DNA of 64,000 nucleotides from Acinetobacter sp. NIPH 2699 (GCF_022549355.1 NZ_JAKZGL010000002.1:62001-126000), one strand, 5' to 3'. Counted from the stretch's first letter, positions 1 through 8,968 are shown. Made by a program: numbers and translations. The notes: a model not told the origin generated them from the letters alone.

Positions 1-165
1 CGTATAGAAATATAAAGATGGGTAAATATAATTGTTGGAGAGTTGCTCAGCAGTTAACAGATAAATAAGCAGTAAGCTAACGGAAATAATCAGACGATAT
101 CCGCTATACCAAGTGCCTAGTTGGTAAATGGTTTGTGACACTGAGGATGCAATTTTTCCCAACAT
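1..165 (-). CDS. pilS: PilS-like sensor histidine kinase, N-terminal fragment
   Basis: An open frame starts with ATG at 165 and runs off the left edge without a stop, giving 55 codons. The visible part is a short polar head (residues 1-28), then a hydrophobic segment from about residue 29 (YRLIISVSLLLIYLL) and a loop, as at the start of the membrane domain of PilS-type sensor kinases, which act with PilR on pilin transcription. It follows gacA on the same strand after a 17-nt gap, so the two may be co-transcribed. The PilS assignment rests on the N-terminal pattern and on remembered Acinetobacter gene order. No catalytic residues are in the window. Confidence 0.55.
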   Translation of the reverse strand, partial: MLGKIASSVSQTIYQLGTWYSGYRLIISVSLLLIYLLTAEQLSNNYIYPSLYFYT

Positions 166-182
166 AGGCGATTCACAAGTGT

Positions 183-818
183 TTAAGGTTTAATGAGTCC
201 ATAACGAATCGCAAGATGGGTGAGTTTGACATCACTATCAATTGCCAGTTTTTCAAAAATACGATAACGATAGGTGTTGACCGTCTTCACACTTACAAAT
301 AATTTATCCGCAATTTCTTGAGCGCTAATACAGTTGACCACCATCATTGCCACTTGCATTTCACGTTCAGACAAAGCATCAAAAGGGGATTGTTGTGTAT
401 CAGAAAGATAGGAGCTGGCCAGTTGTTCAGCAATGTCAGCACTGAAATATTTACCACCCAGCATCACTTTGTTAATCGCACGAACCATTTCCGCAATCGG
501 TGCACCTTTGGTAATGTATCCTTTTGCACCAGCTTTAAGTAAAAGTGACGGATAAGGTTCCTCGGCTAAACCACTCACAGCAATGACTTTGGTCTCAGGC
601 GCACTTTGTAATAAGCGTCGTGTGGTTTCTACACCACCAATCCCCGGCATGTTTACATCCAGAAGCACAACCTGAGGGTGTTTTTGACGAACGATCGCGA
701 TCGCGTCTTCTCCAGATTCGGCCTGTCCAATGACCTCAACTTCTGGGTGGTCTTCTAACATACGACAAATACCTGTGCGTACGAGTTCATGATCATCAAC
801 AACGAGAACAGTGATCAA
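183..818 (-). CDS. gacA: GacA/UvrY-type response regulator
   Basis: Two-component response regulator of the NarL/FixJ class. The receiver domain spans about residues 1-120, with acidic pocket D8/D9 and phosphoacceptor D54 (LLDVNMPG). A LuxR-type helix-turn-helix covers about 145-205 (LSEREMQ ... VSVKTVNTYRYRIFEKL). The ending THLAIRYGLI is typical of GacA/UvrY, which in gammaproteobacteria activates small RNAs that titrate CsrA/RsmA. I chose TTG at 818 (211 aa) because a GGAGGT Shine-Dalgarno sits at 823-828. An upstream in-frame TTG at 836 would put that ribosome site inside the gene. The partner kinase GacS is not in the window. The gene is divergent from pbpG. Confidence 0.88.
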   Translation of the reverse strand: MITVLVVDDHELVRTGICRMLEDHPEVEVIGQAESGEDAIAIVRQKHPQVVLLDVNMPGIGGVETTRRLLQSAPETKVIAVSGLAEEPYPSLLLKAGAKGYITKGAPIAEMVRAINKVMLGGKYFSADIAEQLASSYLSDTQQSPFDALSEREMQVAMMVVNCISAQEIADKLFVSVKTVNTYRYRIFEKLAIDSDVKLTHLAIRYGLIKP

Positions 819-927
819 GAAGACCTCCTTTATCAAAAAATTGGTTTTTTGTTACATAAAGCAAAATTAGCTTGCAATGAAATGACAAAATTAGCAATGC
901 TATTCTTCATTTTAAGAGAATAGTTGT

Positions 928-946
928 ACACAATTGTGTCTATAAA
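928..946 (+). promoter_or_regulatory. palindrome plus -10-like box upstream of pbpG
   Basis: A perfect 12-bp palindrome, ACACAATTGTGT (928-939), is followed directly by TATAAA (941-946), a good -10 candidate about 80 bp before the pbpG start. No convincing -35 box is spaced correctly, which would suit an activator-dependent promoter. It lies in the divergent gacA/pbpG gap, so it could serve either gene. Role inferred from position only. Confidence 0.3.
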
Positions 947-1026
947 AGCTTTACCCAATATGCTCAAATGTAAGGCATAATGATAGTAAGCGCAAATGTG
1001 CAGCATCCTGAGTTGAGTATTGTGTC

Positions 1027-2094
1027 GTGAAAAATGCTAAAAAATCTGTCATGCATGTCTTAGGCATGTCTATCTTGTTGGCTTGGAGTTCAACAAGTTT
1101 TGCTGAATTAGTTGTCAATAACAATTCAGCGTCTTCGATTGAGAGTGGTTCAGCCTCATTGAGCTGGTCGGCCAGTGATGTCAATCAACTGATGAACGAT
1201 GATGAGTCATTGGAGCTGCTTGCTCCACAAGGTTCTACGTCGGTAACGACGACGTTACGTAGTGGTGGTTCTGCTACGATTAGTTCATCCTCAACGCCGC
1301 AACAAAGTGTTCAAATCCGCGATACTTCTGGCTCAATCAGTCAACCCTCGGTCAATGCACGTGCTGCATTGGTGATGGATGCGCAAACCGGTGAAGTGCT
1401 GTATAGCAAAAATACCAACTCAGCTTTGCCAATTGCATCAATCACCAAAGTCATGACAGCCGTGGTTACTGCTGATGCTCGATTGAACATGTCGGAAGAA
1501 ATTACCTTACAGAGCATTGATTTTGCTGGTGCGGGTGGGAAAAACTCAAGTTCTACACTGCGCGCAGGCGATAGTATGAATCGAGCAGAATTATTGTTAT
1601 TCGCTTTGATGAAATCAGAAAATCCTGCTGCTGCTGCTTTAGCGCGGACTTACCCAGGTGGGCGTACGGCTTTTTATGCAGCGATGAACAGCAAAGCAAA
1701 ACAATTGGGGATGACCGCGACGCATTATGTGGAGTCAACAGGTTTACATCCTGGCAATGTTTCATCGGCACGTGACTTAGGCATTCTGGTCAGTACCGCA
1801 TCGCAGTATGGCTTGATACGCCAATTTTCAACCACACCGACCTATGATTTTAATCTCGGTTATCGTGTGTTGAAGTCAAACAATACCAACGCGCTTGTAC
1901 GCAATGGTGGCTGGAATATTAATTTGTCTAAAACTGGCTATATCAATGAAGCAGGACGCTGTGTGGTGATGCATACCACCGTGAATTCACGTCCAGCGGT
2001 TGTGGTGTTATTGGGTGCGCCAAGTACACAAGCACGTAATAGTGATGCAACCAACTTGCTGACATGGTTAAATTCTTTACCAAAACGTGTTTAA
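1027..2094 (+). CDS. pbpG: D-alanyl-D-alanine endopeptidase (PBP7/8 family)
   Basis: Low-molecular-mass penicillin-binding protein of the S11 serine peptidase family, which cleaves D-Ala-meso-DAP cross-links in periplasmic peptidoglycan. A signal peptide covers about residues 1-26 (ends SFAE). A serine/threonine-rich linker follows to about residue 110. The three active-site motifs are in order: SITK at 138-141 (nucleophile S138), SEN at 197-199 and KTG at 302-304. The length (355 aa) is longer than E. coli PbpG because of the linker. The start is GTG and no clear Shine-Dalgarno is seen, so the exact start is less certain. The gene ends just before a perfect bidirectional terminator facing thrC. 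Confidence 0.9.
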   Translation: MKNAKKSVMHVLGMSILLAWSSTSFAELVVNNNSASSIESGSASLSWSASDVNQLMNDDESLELLAPQGSTSVTTTLRSGGSATISSSSTPQQSVQIRDTSGSISQPSVNARAALVMDAQTGEVLYSKNTNSALPIASITKVMTAVVTADARLNMSEEITLQSIDFAGAGGKNSSSTLRAGDSMNRAELLLFALMKSENPAAAALARTYPGGRTAFYAAMNSKAKQLGMTATHYVESTGLHPGNVSSARDLGILVSTASQYGLIRQFSTTPTYDFNLGYRVLKSNNTNALVRNGGWNINLSKTGYINEAGRCVVMHTTVNSRPAVVVLLGAPSTQARNSDATNLLTWLNSLPKRV

Positions 2095-2110
2095 TTATCA
2101 TTGAGCAAAT

Positions 2111-2140
2111 AAAAAACCAGTTGCATGCAACTGGTTTTTT
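2111..2140. terminator. bidirectional intrinsic terminator, pbpG/thrC
   Basis: A 30-bp perfect palindrome with arms AAAAAACCAGTTGC around ATGCAA gives a G/C-containing stem flanked by A6 and T6. It can stop transcription in both directions between the convergent pbpG and thrC genes. Confidence 0.9.
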
Positions 2141-2157
2141 CATTTAAGAATTTATAC

Positions 2158-3297
2158 TTACATATTAGAAAGAATCGAATCTTTCACTTGATCCATAGTT
2201 GCGTCAATTGACAACATCACGGCATCAGCGCATTGCTTGATGGCAGTATCAGGATCTTTTAAGCCATTACCTGTCACAGTACAGACGATCACAGAACCTT
2301 CAGCGATTTTACCTGCTTTAAGATCACGGATTGCACCACCGATCGACGCTGCTGATGCAGGTTCTACAAAGACACCTTCATACATGGAAAGTAAACGTTG
2401 AGCTTCTAAGATTTCAGCATCTGTCAGTTCATCAAACCAGCCTTTAGAATCACGTACTACAGCTTTTGCATGGTTCCAGCTTTGTGGATTACCAATACGA
2501 ATCGCAGTTGCAACCGTTTCAGGGTTTTCTACAGGTGCACCACGTAAGAACGGTGCAGCACCAGCCGCCTGATAACCGACCATAGTCGGTAAGCCTTCTG
2601 GTTTAGGTCCTGTGAACTGATCTGTAGCTGCATCATAAATCACTTGCTCAAATTGATCAGCAGGTTGATTGGCAACAGCTTCAGTATAGCCCATCCAGTG
2701 TGCAGTGATGTTACCTGCATTACCAACAGGTAGGCAGTGATAATCAGGTGCACGACCTAAAGCTTCAACGATTTCATAAGCAATGGTTTTTTGACCTTGT
2801 AAACGGTAAGGATTGATTGAGTTCACAATAGTGACAGGTGCTTGATCTGCCACTTCTTTAACCAGACGCATACCATCATCGAAGTTACCACGGATTTGCA
2901 TGGTAATCGCACCGTACATCATCGCCTGAGCCATTTTACCCATGGCAATCTTGCCTTCTGGAATCAAGACAAATGCTTTAATGCCTGCACGTGCTGCATA
3001 AGCTGCTGCGGCTGCTGAAGTATTACCTGTAGATGCACAGATAATTGCTTTAGAACCTTCTTCAACTGCTTTGGTCACCGCCATGGTCATACCACGGTCT
3101 TTAAACGAACCCGTCGGGTTAAGACCTTCGTATTTCACGTAAATTTCAACGTTTTTACCAATAATGCGTGGGATATTCTCTAGTTTAATGAGTGGTGTAT
3201 TACCTTCACCTAAAGAAATTGCACGCGTAGTTGCAGATACAGGTAAACGGTCACGATAACGATCTACAAGACCAGTATAACGATTGGCATTCGACAT
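2158..3297 (-). CDS. thrC: threonine synthase
   Basis: PLP-dependent fold type II enzyme converting O-phosphohomoserine to threonine, the last step of the pathway. The PLP lysine is K66 in GSFKDRGM, and the STGNTSAAAAAYAARAG phosphate-binding region follows. At 379 aa it is the short, plant/archaea-like type also found in Pseudomonas, not the roughly 428-aa E. coli type. It lies downstream of hom on the same strand, after a 108-nt gap holding two competing hairpins, so expression relative to hom may be set there. Start ATG at 3297. Confidence 0.95.
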   Translation of the reverse strand: MSNANRYTGLVDRYRDRLPVSATTRAISLGEGNTPLIKLENIPRIIGKNVEIYVKYEGLNPTGSFKDRGMTMAVTKAVEEGSKAIICASTGNTSAAAAAYAARAGIKAFVLIPEGKIAMGKMAQAMMYGAITMQIRGNFDDGMRLVKEVADQAPVTIVNSINPYRLQGQKTIAYEIVEALGRAPDYHCLPVGNAGNITAHWMGYTEAVANQPADQFEQVIYDAATDQFTGPKPEGLPTMVGYQAAGAAPFLRGAPVENPETVATAIRIGNPQSWNHAKAVVRDSKGWFDELTDAEILEAQRLLSMYEGVFVEPASAASIGGAIRDLKAGKIAEGSVIVCTVTGNGLKDPDTAIKQCADAVMLSIDATMDQVKDSILSNM

Positions 3298-3340
3298 GAT
3301 GGTGTTCCAATATATAGATATTTTAAATCTTTGTTTTCAA

Positions 3341-3395
3341 AAGGGGCTTGGTGTTGTGCAAGCCCCCCTTCGAAAAGGGGGATTTAGGGGGATTT
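3341..3395 (-). repeat. G/C-rich repeat with mutually exclusive hairpins, hom-thrC gap
   Basis: Read along the hom-to-thrC transcript (minus strand), one hairpin pairs 3375-3381 with 3364-3370 (CCCCCTT/AAGGGGG). A second pairs 3359-3366 with 3343-3350 (GGGGCTTG/CAAGCCCC) and is followed by TTTTG, like a weak intrinsic terminator. The two share 3364-3366, so forming one disturbs the other. The doubled CCCCCTAAAT tract at the 5' side looks like a dispersed intergenic repeat of a kind I associate with Acinetobacter chromosomes. A role in attenuation is inferred. Confidence 0.5.
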
Positions 3396-3405
3396 AAAAA
3401 CCTGA

Positions 3406-4707
3406 TTAACTATCGAGCGATTCTAAACGAATTCTTACGATTTCGCCATGAATTGCAGGTAATGCTTGAATTTGTGCAAGCGCTTCATCCATTTTCGATT
3501 CAACAATTGGATCCGTTAAGATCACGATTGGAATCAAATCTTTTAGGCGAGATTGCTGCATAATGGCATCAATACTAATACCTGTACGGCTTAAAATCGC
3601 GGTGACATCAGCTAATACACCTGTTTGATCTTCGGCATTTAGACGGATGTAGTATCCCGTGGTCATTTCTTCACGGCTTAAAATTGGCATATCCGCTAAG
3701 GCTTCAAATGCCAATTGAGGAATGGTACCTGCACCATCTTCGGTATACGAGATGTCACGAACAATATCAATCACATCCGCCACAACGGCAGACGCTGTTG
3801 GACTTGCACCCGCACCTGCGCCGTAATAAAGTGTTGGGCCCACAGCATGCGCTTGTACCAAGACTGCATTTTTAACGCCGTTTACATTGGCAATTAGCTG
3901 TTCAGCAGGGATCAAGGTTGGATGTACACGAAGTTCAATCCCGTTGGCTGCGCGGCGAGCAATACCTAAATGCTTGATACGGAAACCCAGTTCTTCAGCA
4001 TATTTCACATCTTGCGCGGTGATTTTGCTGATGCCTTCGGTATACACCTTGTTAAATTGAAGTGGGATACCAAAAGCACAAGAGGCTAAAATCGTCAGCT
4101 TGTGTGCAGCATCAATCCCTTCAACATCGAAGGTTGGGTCAGCTTCAGCGTAACCAAGTTGTTGCGCTTCTGCCAAGACATCTGCAAATGCACGACCTTT
4201 TTCACGCATTTCGGTGAGGATAAAGTTACCTGTTCCGTTAATAATCCCAGCCAGCCATTGAATATGGTTGGCAGCAAGACCTTCACGAATCACTTTAATA
4301 ATTGGAATACCACCCGCAACGGCTGCTTCATAGGCGATTTGTACCGCATTATCTTCAGCAGCTTTAAACAGTTCATTGCCATGTTCAGCAAGTAGGGCTT
4401 TGTTTGCCGTTACGACTTGCTTGCCATGTTTAATCGCTTCCATAATCAGTTCATAAGCAGGATGAATCCCACCCATGACTTCCACAACCACATCAACATC
4501 TGGTTGACGCACAATTTCCATCAGATCAGCGCTTTGCTGAATTCCTGCGAGTTGTAGATCTGGACGTGGACGGCGTGTGCCTACGTGTGTAATTTGAATT
4601 TCTCGACCAGTGCGGCGTTTAATTTCAGCAGCATTTTCTTGTAGTAATTTAAGGGCTCCACCACCAACAGTACCAAGACCGAGTATCGCCAGACGAACTG
4701 GTTTCAC
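3406..4707 (-). CDS. hom: homoserine dehydrogenase
   Basis: NAD(P)H-dependent reduction of aspartate semialdehyde to homoserine, the branch point to threonine and methionine. The Rossmann motif GLGTVG is at residues 10-15. The catalytic domain carries the family pattern of NGTGNFILTEM and YAEADPTFDVEGIDAAHKL. A C-terminal ACT domain (from about residue 350: YIRLNAEDQTGVLADV) is the usual site of threonine feedback. I chose GTG at 4707 (433 aa) because GGAG lies 6 nt upstream; in-frame ATG 4719 and TTG 4728 are less well placed. It is a stand-alone enzyme, not fused to aspartokinase. It is followed by thrC and preceded by dsbC on the same strand. Confidence 0.95.
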   Translation of the reverse strand: MKPVRLAILGLGTVGGGALKLLQENAAEIKRRTGREIQITHVGTRRPRPDLQLAGIQQSADLMEIVRQPDVDVVVEVMGGIHPAYELIMEAIKHGKQVVTANKALLAEHGNELFKAAEDNAVQIAYEAAVAGGIPIIKVIREGLAANHIQWLAGIINGTGNFILTEMREKGRAFADVLAEAQQLGYAEADPTFDVEGIDAAHKLTILASCAFGIPLQFNKVYTEGISKITAQDVKYAEELGFRIKHLGIARRAANGIELRVHPTLIPAEQLIANVNGVKNAVLVQAHAVGPTLYYGAGAGASPTASAVVADVIDIVRDISYTEDGAGTIPQLAFEALADMPILSREEMTTGYYIRLNAEDQTGVLADVTAILSRTGISIDAIMQQSRLKDLIPIVILTDPIVESKMDEALAQIQALPAIHGEIVRIRLESLDS

Positions 4708-4836
4708 GTCACACTCCATTTTATTCAATCATTTTAATGAAGCTTGATCATAGCTAAAAAAATGCAGCGACACTAGGGCTAAGATCATCTTTAATCTGTC
4801 GCCCAAGTCGTTCTTTTCTAGCGGTAGAGAAAAGAT

Positions 4837-5652
4837 TTATTTGTTTAAGCGTTGAGCGATTTCATCCGCAGTCATATAGCCACCTAAATACTCACCGTCA
4901 ACATTATAAATTGCAGGAGTACCATTCACGCCCATATTTAAACCGAGTTGGTATTGATCATTAACAGGATTTTTACATTCAGCGGCTGAAACTGGTAAGC
5001 CCTGAATCGCTTGATCAAATGCAGCTTTACGGTCCTTACTACACCAAATCGCTTGCATAGTCGGCATAAATTGCTCACCACGAGGCCATGCAATATAACG
5101 AATCTCAATGCCTTTCTCGTTTATGGCAGGAATATTTTCATGTAGCCGGTGGCAGTATGGGCAGCTCGAATCGGTGAAGACATACACGATATGTTTGGCT
5201 TTACCGCCTTTGGCTGGATAAACAATCAGGTCTTCATTTTTTAATGAGGCCAAGTGTTTTTTATTCTCAGTGGCTTGTAATGCTTCGCTGACATTGTGTA
5301 ATTGCTTGTCTCCCAAGCGAATGACATCCCCTTGAATAATATATTGACCATCACTGGTTGCATAAACAGAGCCCATCCCTTCAAGGTTGACCCAGAATAA
5401 GTTGGGGACTTCAGTTCTTTGTATCGCAACGATTTTGGCGTTAATTTTAGCTGTTTTAAAATTCTTTTCTAAGGTCGCGGTCAAACGTTGTTGCGTATTC
5501 CGCTCATTTAACGTGGATGCTTCACCTGTCGCAGGTGTACTTGCTGTGAGCGTATCTTGTTTTTGTGCTGAATTTTCTTTTGAGCAAGCACTGACCAATA
5601 ATGTTGAGGCTAATGTACAAGCAAGTACAAGCTGAGATCGAGTAAACACCAT
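4837..5652 (-). CDS. dsbC: thiol:disulfide interchange protein DsbC, predicted lipoprotein
   Basis: Periplasmic disulfide isomerase. A dimerisation-type N-terminal domain precedes a thioredoxin-fold domain with active site CPYC (in SSCPYCHRLH). A second cysteine pair lies further on (AIWCSKD and AAECKNP). The signal peptide ends in a lipobox (LLVSAC at about residues 18-23), so the protein is predicted to be lipid-anchored, unlike the soluble E. coli DsbC. ATG 5652 has AAAGG 6 nt upstream. The neighbours xerD-dsbC-hom-thrC match the Pseudomonas order. Annotation is secure; lipidation is inferred from the motif. Confidence 0.9.
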   Translation of the reverse strand: MVFTRSQLVLACTLASTLLVSACSKENSAQKQDTLTASTPATGEASTLNERNTQQRLTATLEKNFKTAKINAKIVAIQRTEVPNLFWVNLEGMGSVYATSDGQYIIQGDVIRLGDKQLHNVSEALQATENKKHLASLKNEDLIVYPAKGGKAKHIVYVFTDSSCPYCHRLHENIPAINEKGIEIRYIAWPRGEQFMPTMQAIWCSKDRKAAFDQAIQGLPVSAAECKNPVNDQYQLGLNMGVNGTPAIYNVDGEYLGGYMTADEIAQRLNK

Positions 5653-5785
5653 AAAGAACCTTTTTGTACGTATTCATGTGTATAAGCGGCTTAGCATACC
5701 AAAAAAATCAAATGACTTCGTTAAATCTTGCTGACACTCTGTGAATGAGAAGATGTTCTCGTTGATTCTCAGATAAAAGGTCATT

Positions 5786-6706
5786 TCAGCCACGTGGATG
5801 GTGTTTGGTATGTAGTTGTTGCATCCGATGTTGTGCAACATGGGTATAAATTTGCGTTGTGGAAAGATCACTGTGTCCGAGCAGCATTTGTACAACACGT
5901 AAATCAGCACCATGATTTAAAAGGTGTGTTGCAAAAGCGTGGCGTAAGGTATGAGGCGATAGTTCAGTCTGAATATTGGCTTGTAGCGCATAGCGTTTAA
6001 TCGCATACCAAAAATTTTGACGACTCATAATTCCACCCTGTTGGGTCAAAAATAAATAATCGGTACTGCTTTTATACAATTGTGGTCGAGATTCTGCTAA
6101 ATATTTTTCAATCCACTCGCAAGCATATTGCCCAAGTGGCACAAGACGTTCTTTATTGCCTTTACCAGTAATACGCAAGAACCCCTGTTTGAGGTTGATC
6201 AGTTCTAAACGCAGATTGAGTAACTCCGAAACACGTAAACCACAGGCATATAAAACCTCTAACATGGCACGATCTCTTAATCCTAAAGCCGTTTCAACGT
6301 TTGGTGCTTGAATTAAAGCTTCTACATCCTGTTCGGATAAGTCTTTGGGGAGCGCCCGACCGATTTTCGGTGATTGATGCGTGGCAACAGGATTGTCATC
6401 TCTGAGTTTTTGTTCTCTTAAAAATTTATAAAATTGACGTAAAGCGGACAAGCAGCGTGCGATAGAGCGAGGGCTCTTGCCCGCTTTGGTCAATGCAATC
6501 AATACATCCGCAATATCATCACTGCTCCATTGTGGTAATAAGCCATTTTTGTGTAATTCACTACATTGAATCAGATCGGATAAATACGCATTGCGAGTAT
6601 GGGGGCTTACGGTTTGTGCTACTAAATAATCACGAAAACCCTGTAAAAAACTTAAATGTTCGGGGATGGTCACAGCGACAGGGATGCGCGGTTTTTTATT
6701 TAACAT
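5786..6706 (-). CDS. xerD: site-specific tyrosine recombinase XerD
   Basis: Chromosome-dimer resolvase subunit acting with XerC at dif. The N-terminal SAM-like core-binding domain covers about residues 18-105. The catalytic domain shows the tyrosine-recombinase set: Arg in CGLRVSELL, Lys in GKGNKERLVP, HTLRHAFATH, LLGHSDLSTT and Tyr in QIYTHV. It is 306 aa, close to E. coli XerD (298). XerD rather than XerC is supported by conserved linkage to dsbC-hom-thrC. Start ATG 6706. No integron or mobile context is present, so this is the housekeeping copy. Confidence 0.92.
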   Translation of the reverse strand: MLNKKPRIPVAVTIPEHLSFLQGFRDYLVAQTVSPHTRNAYLSDLIQCSELHKNGLLPQWSSDDIADVLIALTKAGKSPRSIARCLSALRQFYKFLREQKLRDDNPVATHQSPKIGRALPKDLSEQDVEALIQAPNVETALGLRDRAMLEVLYACGLRVSELLNLRLELINLKQGFLRITGKGNKERLVPLGQYACEWIEKYLAESRPQLYKSSTDYLFLTQQGGIMSRQNFWYAIKRYALQANIQTELSPHTLRHAFATHLLNHGADLRVVQMLLGHSDLSTTQIYTHVAQHRMQQLHTKHHPRG

Positions 6707-6799
6707 GACAGTTCAGATATGCATTATTTGTTGGCACTGTAAAAGAAAACAAAAGGCTTGTCGATTGAAGGATTCTTGTAAATGTCATTGAGACTGCTT

Positions 6800-6829
6800 T
6801 TGGTAATTATTCTCATTTGTCTGTATACT
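6800..6829 (+). promoter_or_regulatory. feo promoter with Fur box
   Basis: GGTAATTATTCTCATTTGT at 6802-6820, read on the minus strand, matches 13 of 19 positions of the Fur consensus GATAATGATAATCATTATC. It overlaps the spacer between a weak -35 (TTGGTA, 6800-6805) and a good -10 (TATACT, 6824-6829), so Fe-Fur binding would block RNA polymerase. The transcript would start about 20 nt before the feoA GTG. Confidence 0.75.
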
Positions 6830-6857
6830 TGATGAAAAAGGTTTATGGTGAGAAGTA

Positions 6858-7118
6858 GTGCGTTTATCAGCATTAAAAGTCAAGCAAACAGCGGTGATTA
6901 CCAACGTCAATCGCTCAGTCGATGATACGGAACATGCAGATCTTGTGGCGGTTCGTTTAGAGAGTTTAGGCTTTGTGCCAGGTACACAAGTACAAGTGGT
7001 GACCAAAGGTATTTTTGGTGGTGACCCAATTCTAATCCAGATCGGTTTTACGCGCTTCGCATTGCGTAAAGCTGAAGCCGACAAAATTGAGATTCAACTA
7101 GAAGGAGTACCTGCATGA
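6858..7118 (+). CDS. feoA: ferrous iron transport protein FeoA
   Basis: Small cytoplasmic SH3-like protein (86 aa) needed for FeoB-mediated Fe2+ uptake. The fold is marked by the paired ESLGFVPGTQVQVV and GGDPILIQIGFTRFALRKAEA segments. Start GTG 6858 lies just downstream of the Fur-box promoter. The stop codon overlaps the feoB start (ATGA at 7115-7118), so the two are translationally coupled. Expected to be derepressed under iron limitation. Confidence 0.93.
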   Translation: MRLSALKVKQTAVITNVNRSVDDTEHADLVAVRLESLGFVPGTQVQVVTKGIFGGDPILIQIGFTRFALRKAEADKIEIQLEGVPA

Positions 7119-8968
7119 GTGATGCGCTACGTGTTGCCCTTGTGGGAAATCCAAACTGTGGTAAGACCTCTTTATTTAACCATTTGACAGGAACCCGTCA
7201 GAAAGTTGCCAACTATGCGGGTGTAACGGTTGAGCGTAAGGTTGGACATTTCCAGTTACCGTCAGGCAAAAGTGTACGTGTACTCGATTTGCCGGGAACT
7301 TATAGCCTACAAGCAACCAGTCCAGATGAAGAAATTACCCGTGATGTTTGCAACGGTACAATTGCAGAAGAAGGGCAGCAAGATGCCTTCTTATGTGTGG
7401 TGGATGCAACCAATTTAAAACTACATCTGGGTTTAGTTTTAGAAATGATTGAGCTTGGGCGTCCGATACTGGTTGTATTGAACATGATGGATGAGGCACG
7501 TCGTCGTGGTATCCAGATCAATACACAGAAGCTATCACAACGCTTAGGTGTACCTGTGGTTGAAACGGTTGCTGTACGCAACGCAGGTATCGAGAATTTA
7601 CGACATGCTTTAGAACAAGAAAAATATTCAATCCCGCAAACTGAGCTCAGTGGTTTGACTGGTGAGCATCATCAGAAAATCGAAGTGATTTTCAAAGACG
7701 TGGTGAGCTTTGTTGATCAGGAAGATAAACGTACTGATTTTCTGGATAAAATATTTTTACATCCAGTGTTGGGTCTACTCAGCCTTGCTGTAATGATGTT
7801 TGTTGTGTTCCAAGCTGTTTTTGCTTGGGCTGCGCCTTTTATGGATGGTATTGAGGACTTTTTTGCTTGGTTCGGTGAGATATTGGGCGAATCCATTGCG
7901 AATCCGTTGCTGAACAGTTTAGTGGTGGATGGGATTATTGCTGGGGCGGGCAGTGTGGTGGTGTTTTTGCCACAAATTTTAATTCTATTCTTCTTTATTT
8001 TGGTGTTAGAAGAATCGGGTTATTTACCCCGCGCGGCATTTTTACTTGATAAATTAATGTTTAAAGCAGGTTTGAGCGGGCGTGCGTTTATTCCGTTATT
8101 GTCTAGCTTTGCTTGCGCAATTCCAGGAATTATGGCGACGCGGAGTATTAGCGACCATCGGGATCGTTTTACCACGATTATGGTTGCGCCGTTGATGACC
8201 TGTTCTGCGCGCTTACCTGTTTATGCGCTGTTAATTGCTGCATTTATTCCAAGTCAAACCGTGTTGGGGATTTTTAATCTGCAAGGTTTGGTGCTGTTCG
8301 GTTTATATATGGCAGGTATTGTCAGTGCTTTGTGTGTTGCCTTTGTGACGAAGTTTTTACAAAAGGATAAATCACAGCATGCATTGTTACTGGAGTTACC
8401 AAGTTATCGTATTCCCGACATCAGAAGTGTGGCAATTGGTTTATTAGACCGAGGCAAAATTTTCTTAAAACGCGTCGGTGGAATCATTTTCGCCCTCTCG
8501 ATTTTACTTTGGTTTTTGTGTACCTTCCCTCAAGCGCCAGAAGACGCAACTCGAGCAGCGATTGATTATAGTTTTGCTGGGATGTTGGGTCATTTGATGC
8601 AACCTATTTTTGCGCCACTTGGTTTTAACTGGCAAATTTGTATTGCATTGATCCCCGCAATGGCGGCACGTGAAGTGGTGGTTGCCGCATTAGGTACTGT
8701 TTATGCATTGTCTGGTGCTGATGATGATGCCATTGCCGAGGGTTTGGCGAGCTTAATCAGTGCTGATGGTTCAGGTTGGTCATTGGCAACAGGTTTGTCT
8801 TTATTGGTGTGGTTTATTTATGCACCGCACTGCCTCGCGACTTTGGCAACGGTACGTCGTGAAACAGGTTCTTGGAAACATGTGAGCATCATGACGGCTT
8901 ATCTGTTTGGATTGGCTTATTTGATGTCTTTCTTCACTTACCAAATCGCATCAAGCATTTGGGGTTAA
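7115..8968 (+). CDS. feoB: ferrous iron permease FeoB
   Basis: Inner-membrane Fe2+ transporter with an N-terminal G domain. G1 is GNPNCGKTS at residues 11-19, G3 is DLPGTYSL and G4 is NMMDEA. A GDI-like helical segment follows, then a polytopic domain with two Gate-type repeats. The first contains the family Cys in SSFACAIPGIMATR and the second is near AAREVVVAALGTV. At 617 aa it is shorter than E. coli FeoB (about 770 aa), the difference lying mainly in the soluble linker and C-terminus. The third gene of the operon begins 12 nt after the stop. Confidence 0.95.
   Translation: MSDALRVALVGNPNCGKTSLFNHLTGTRQKVANYAGVTVERKVGHFQLPSGKSVRVLDLPGTYSLQATSPDEEITRDVCNGTIAEEGQQDAFLCVVDATNLKLHLGLVLEMIELGRPILVVLNMMDEARRRGIQINTQKLSQRLGVPVVETVAVRNAGIENLRHALEQEKYSIPQTELSGLTGEHHQKIEVIFKDVVSFVDQEDKRTDFLDKIFLHPVLGLLSLAVMMFVVFQAVFAWAAPFMDGIEDFFAWFGEILGESIANPLLNSLVVDGIIAGAGSVVVFLPQILILFFFILVLEESGYLPRAAFLLDKLMFKAGLSGRAFIPLLSSFACAIPGIMATRSISDHRDRFTTIMVAPLMTCSARLPVYALLIAAFIPSQTVLGIFNLQGLVLFGLYMAGIVSALCVAFVTKFLQKDKSQHALLLELPSYRIPDIRSVAIGLLDRGKIFLKRVGGIIFALSILLWFLCTFPQAPEDATRAAIDYSFAGMLGHLMQPIFAPLGFNWQICIALIPAMAAREVVVAALGTVYALSGADDDAIAEGLASLISADGSGWSLATGLSLLVWFIYAPHCLATLATVRRETGSWKHVSIMTAYLFGLAYLMSFFTYQIASSIWG

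Noticed and set aside
5786-6706. Integron or phage integrase
   Set aside because: Sequence and neighbours are those of housekeeping XerD; no attachment site or cassette is seen.
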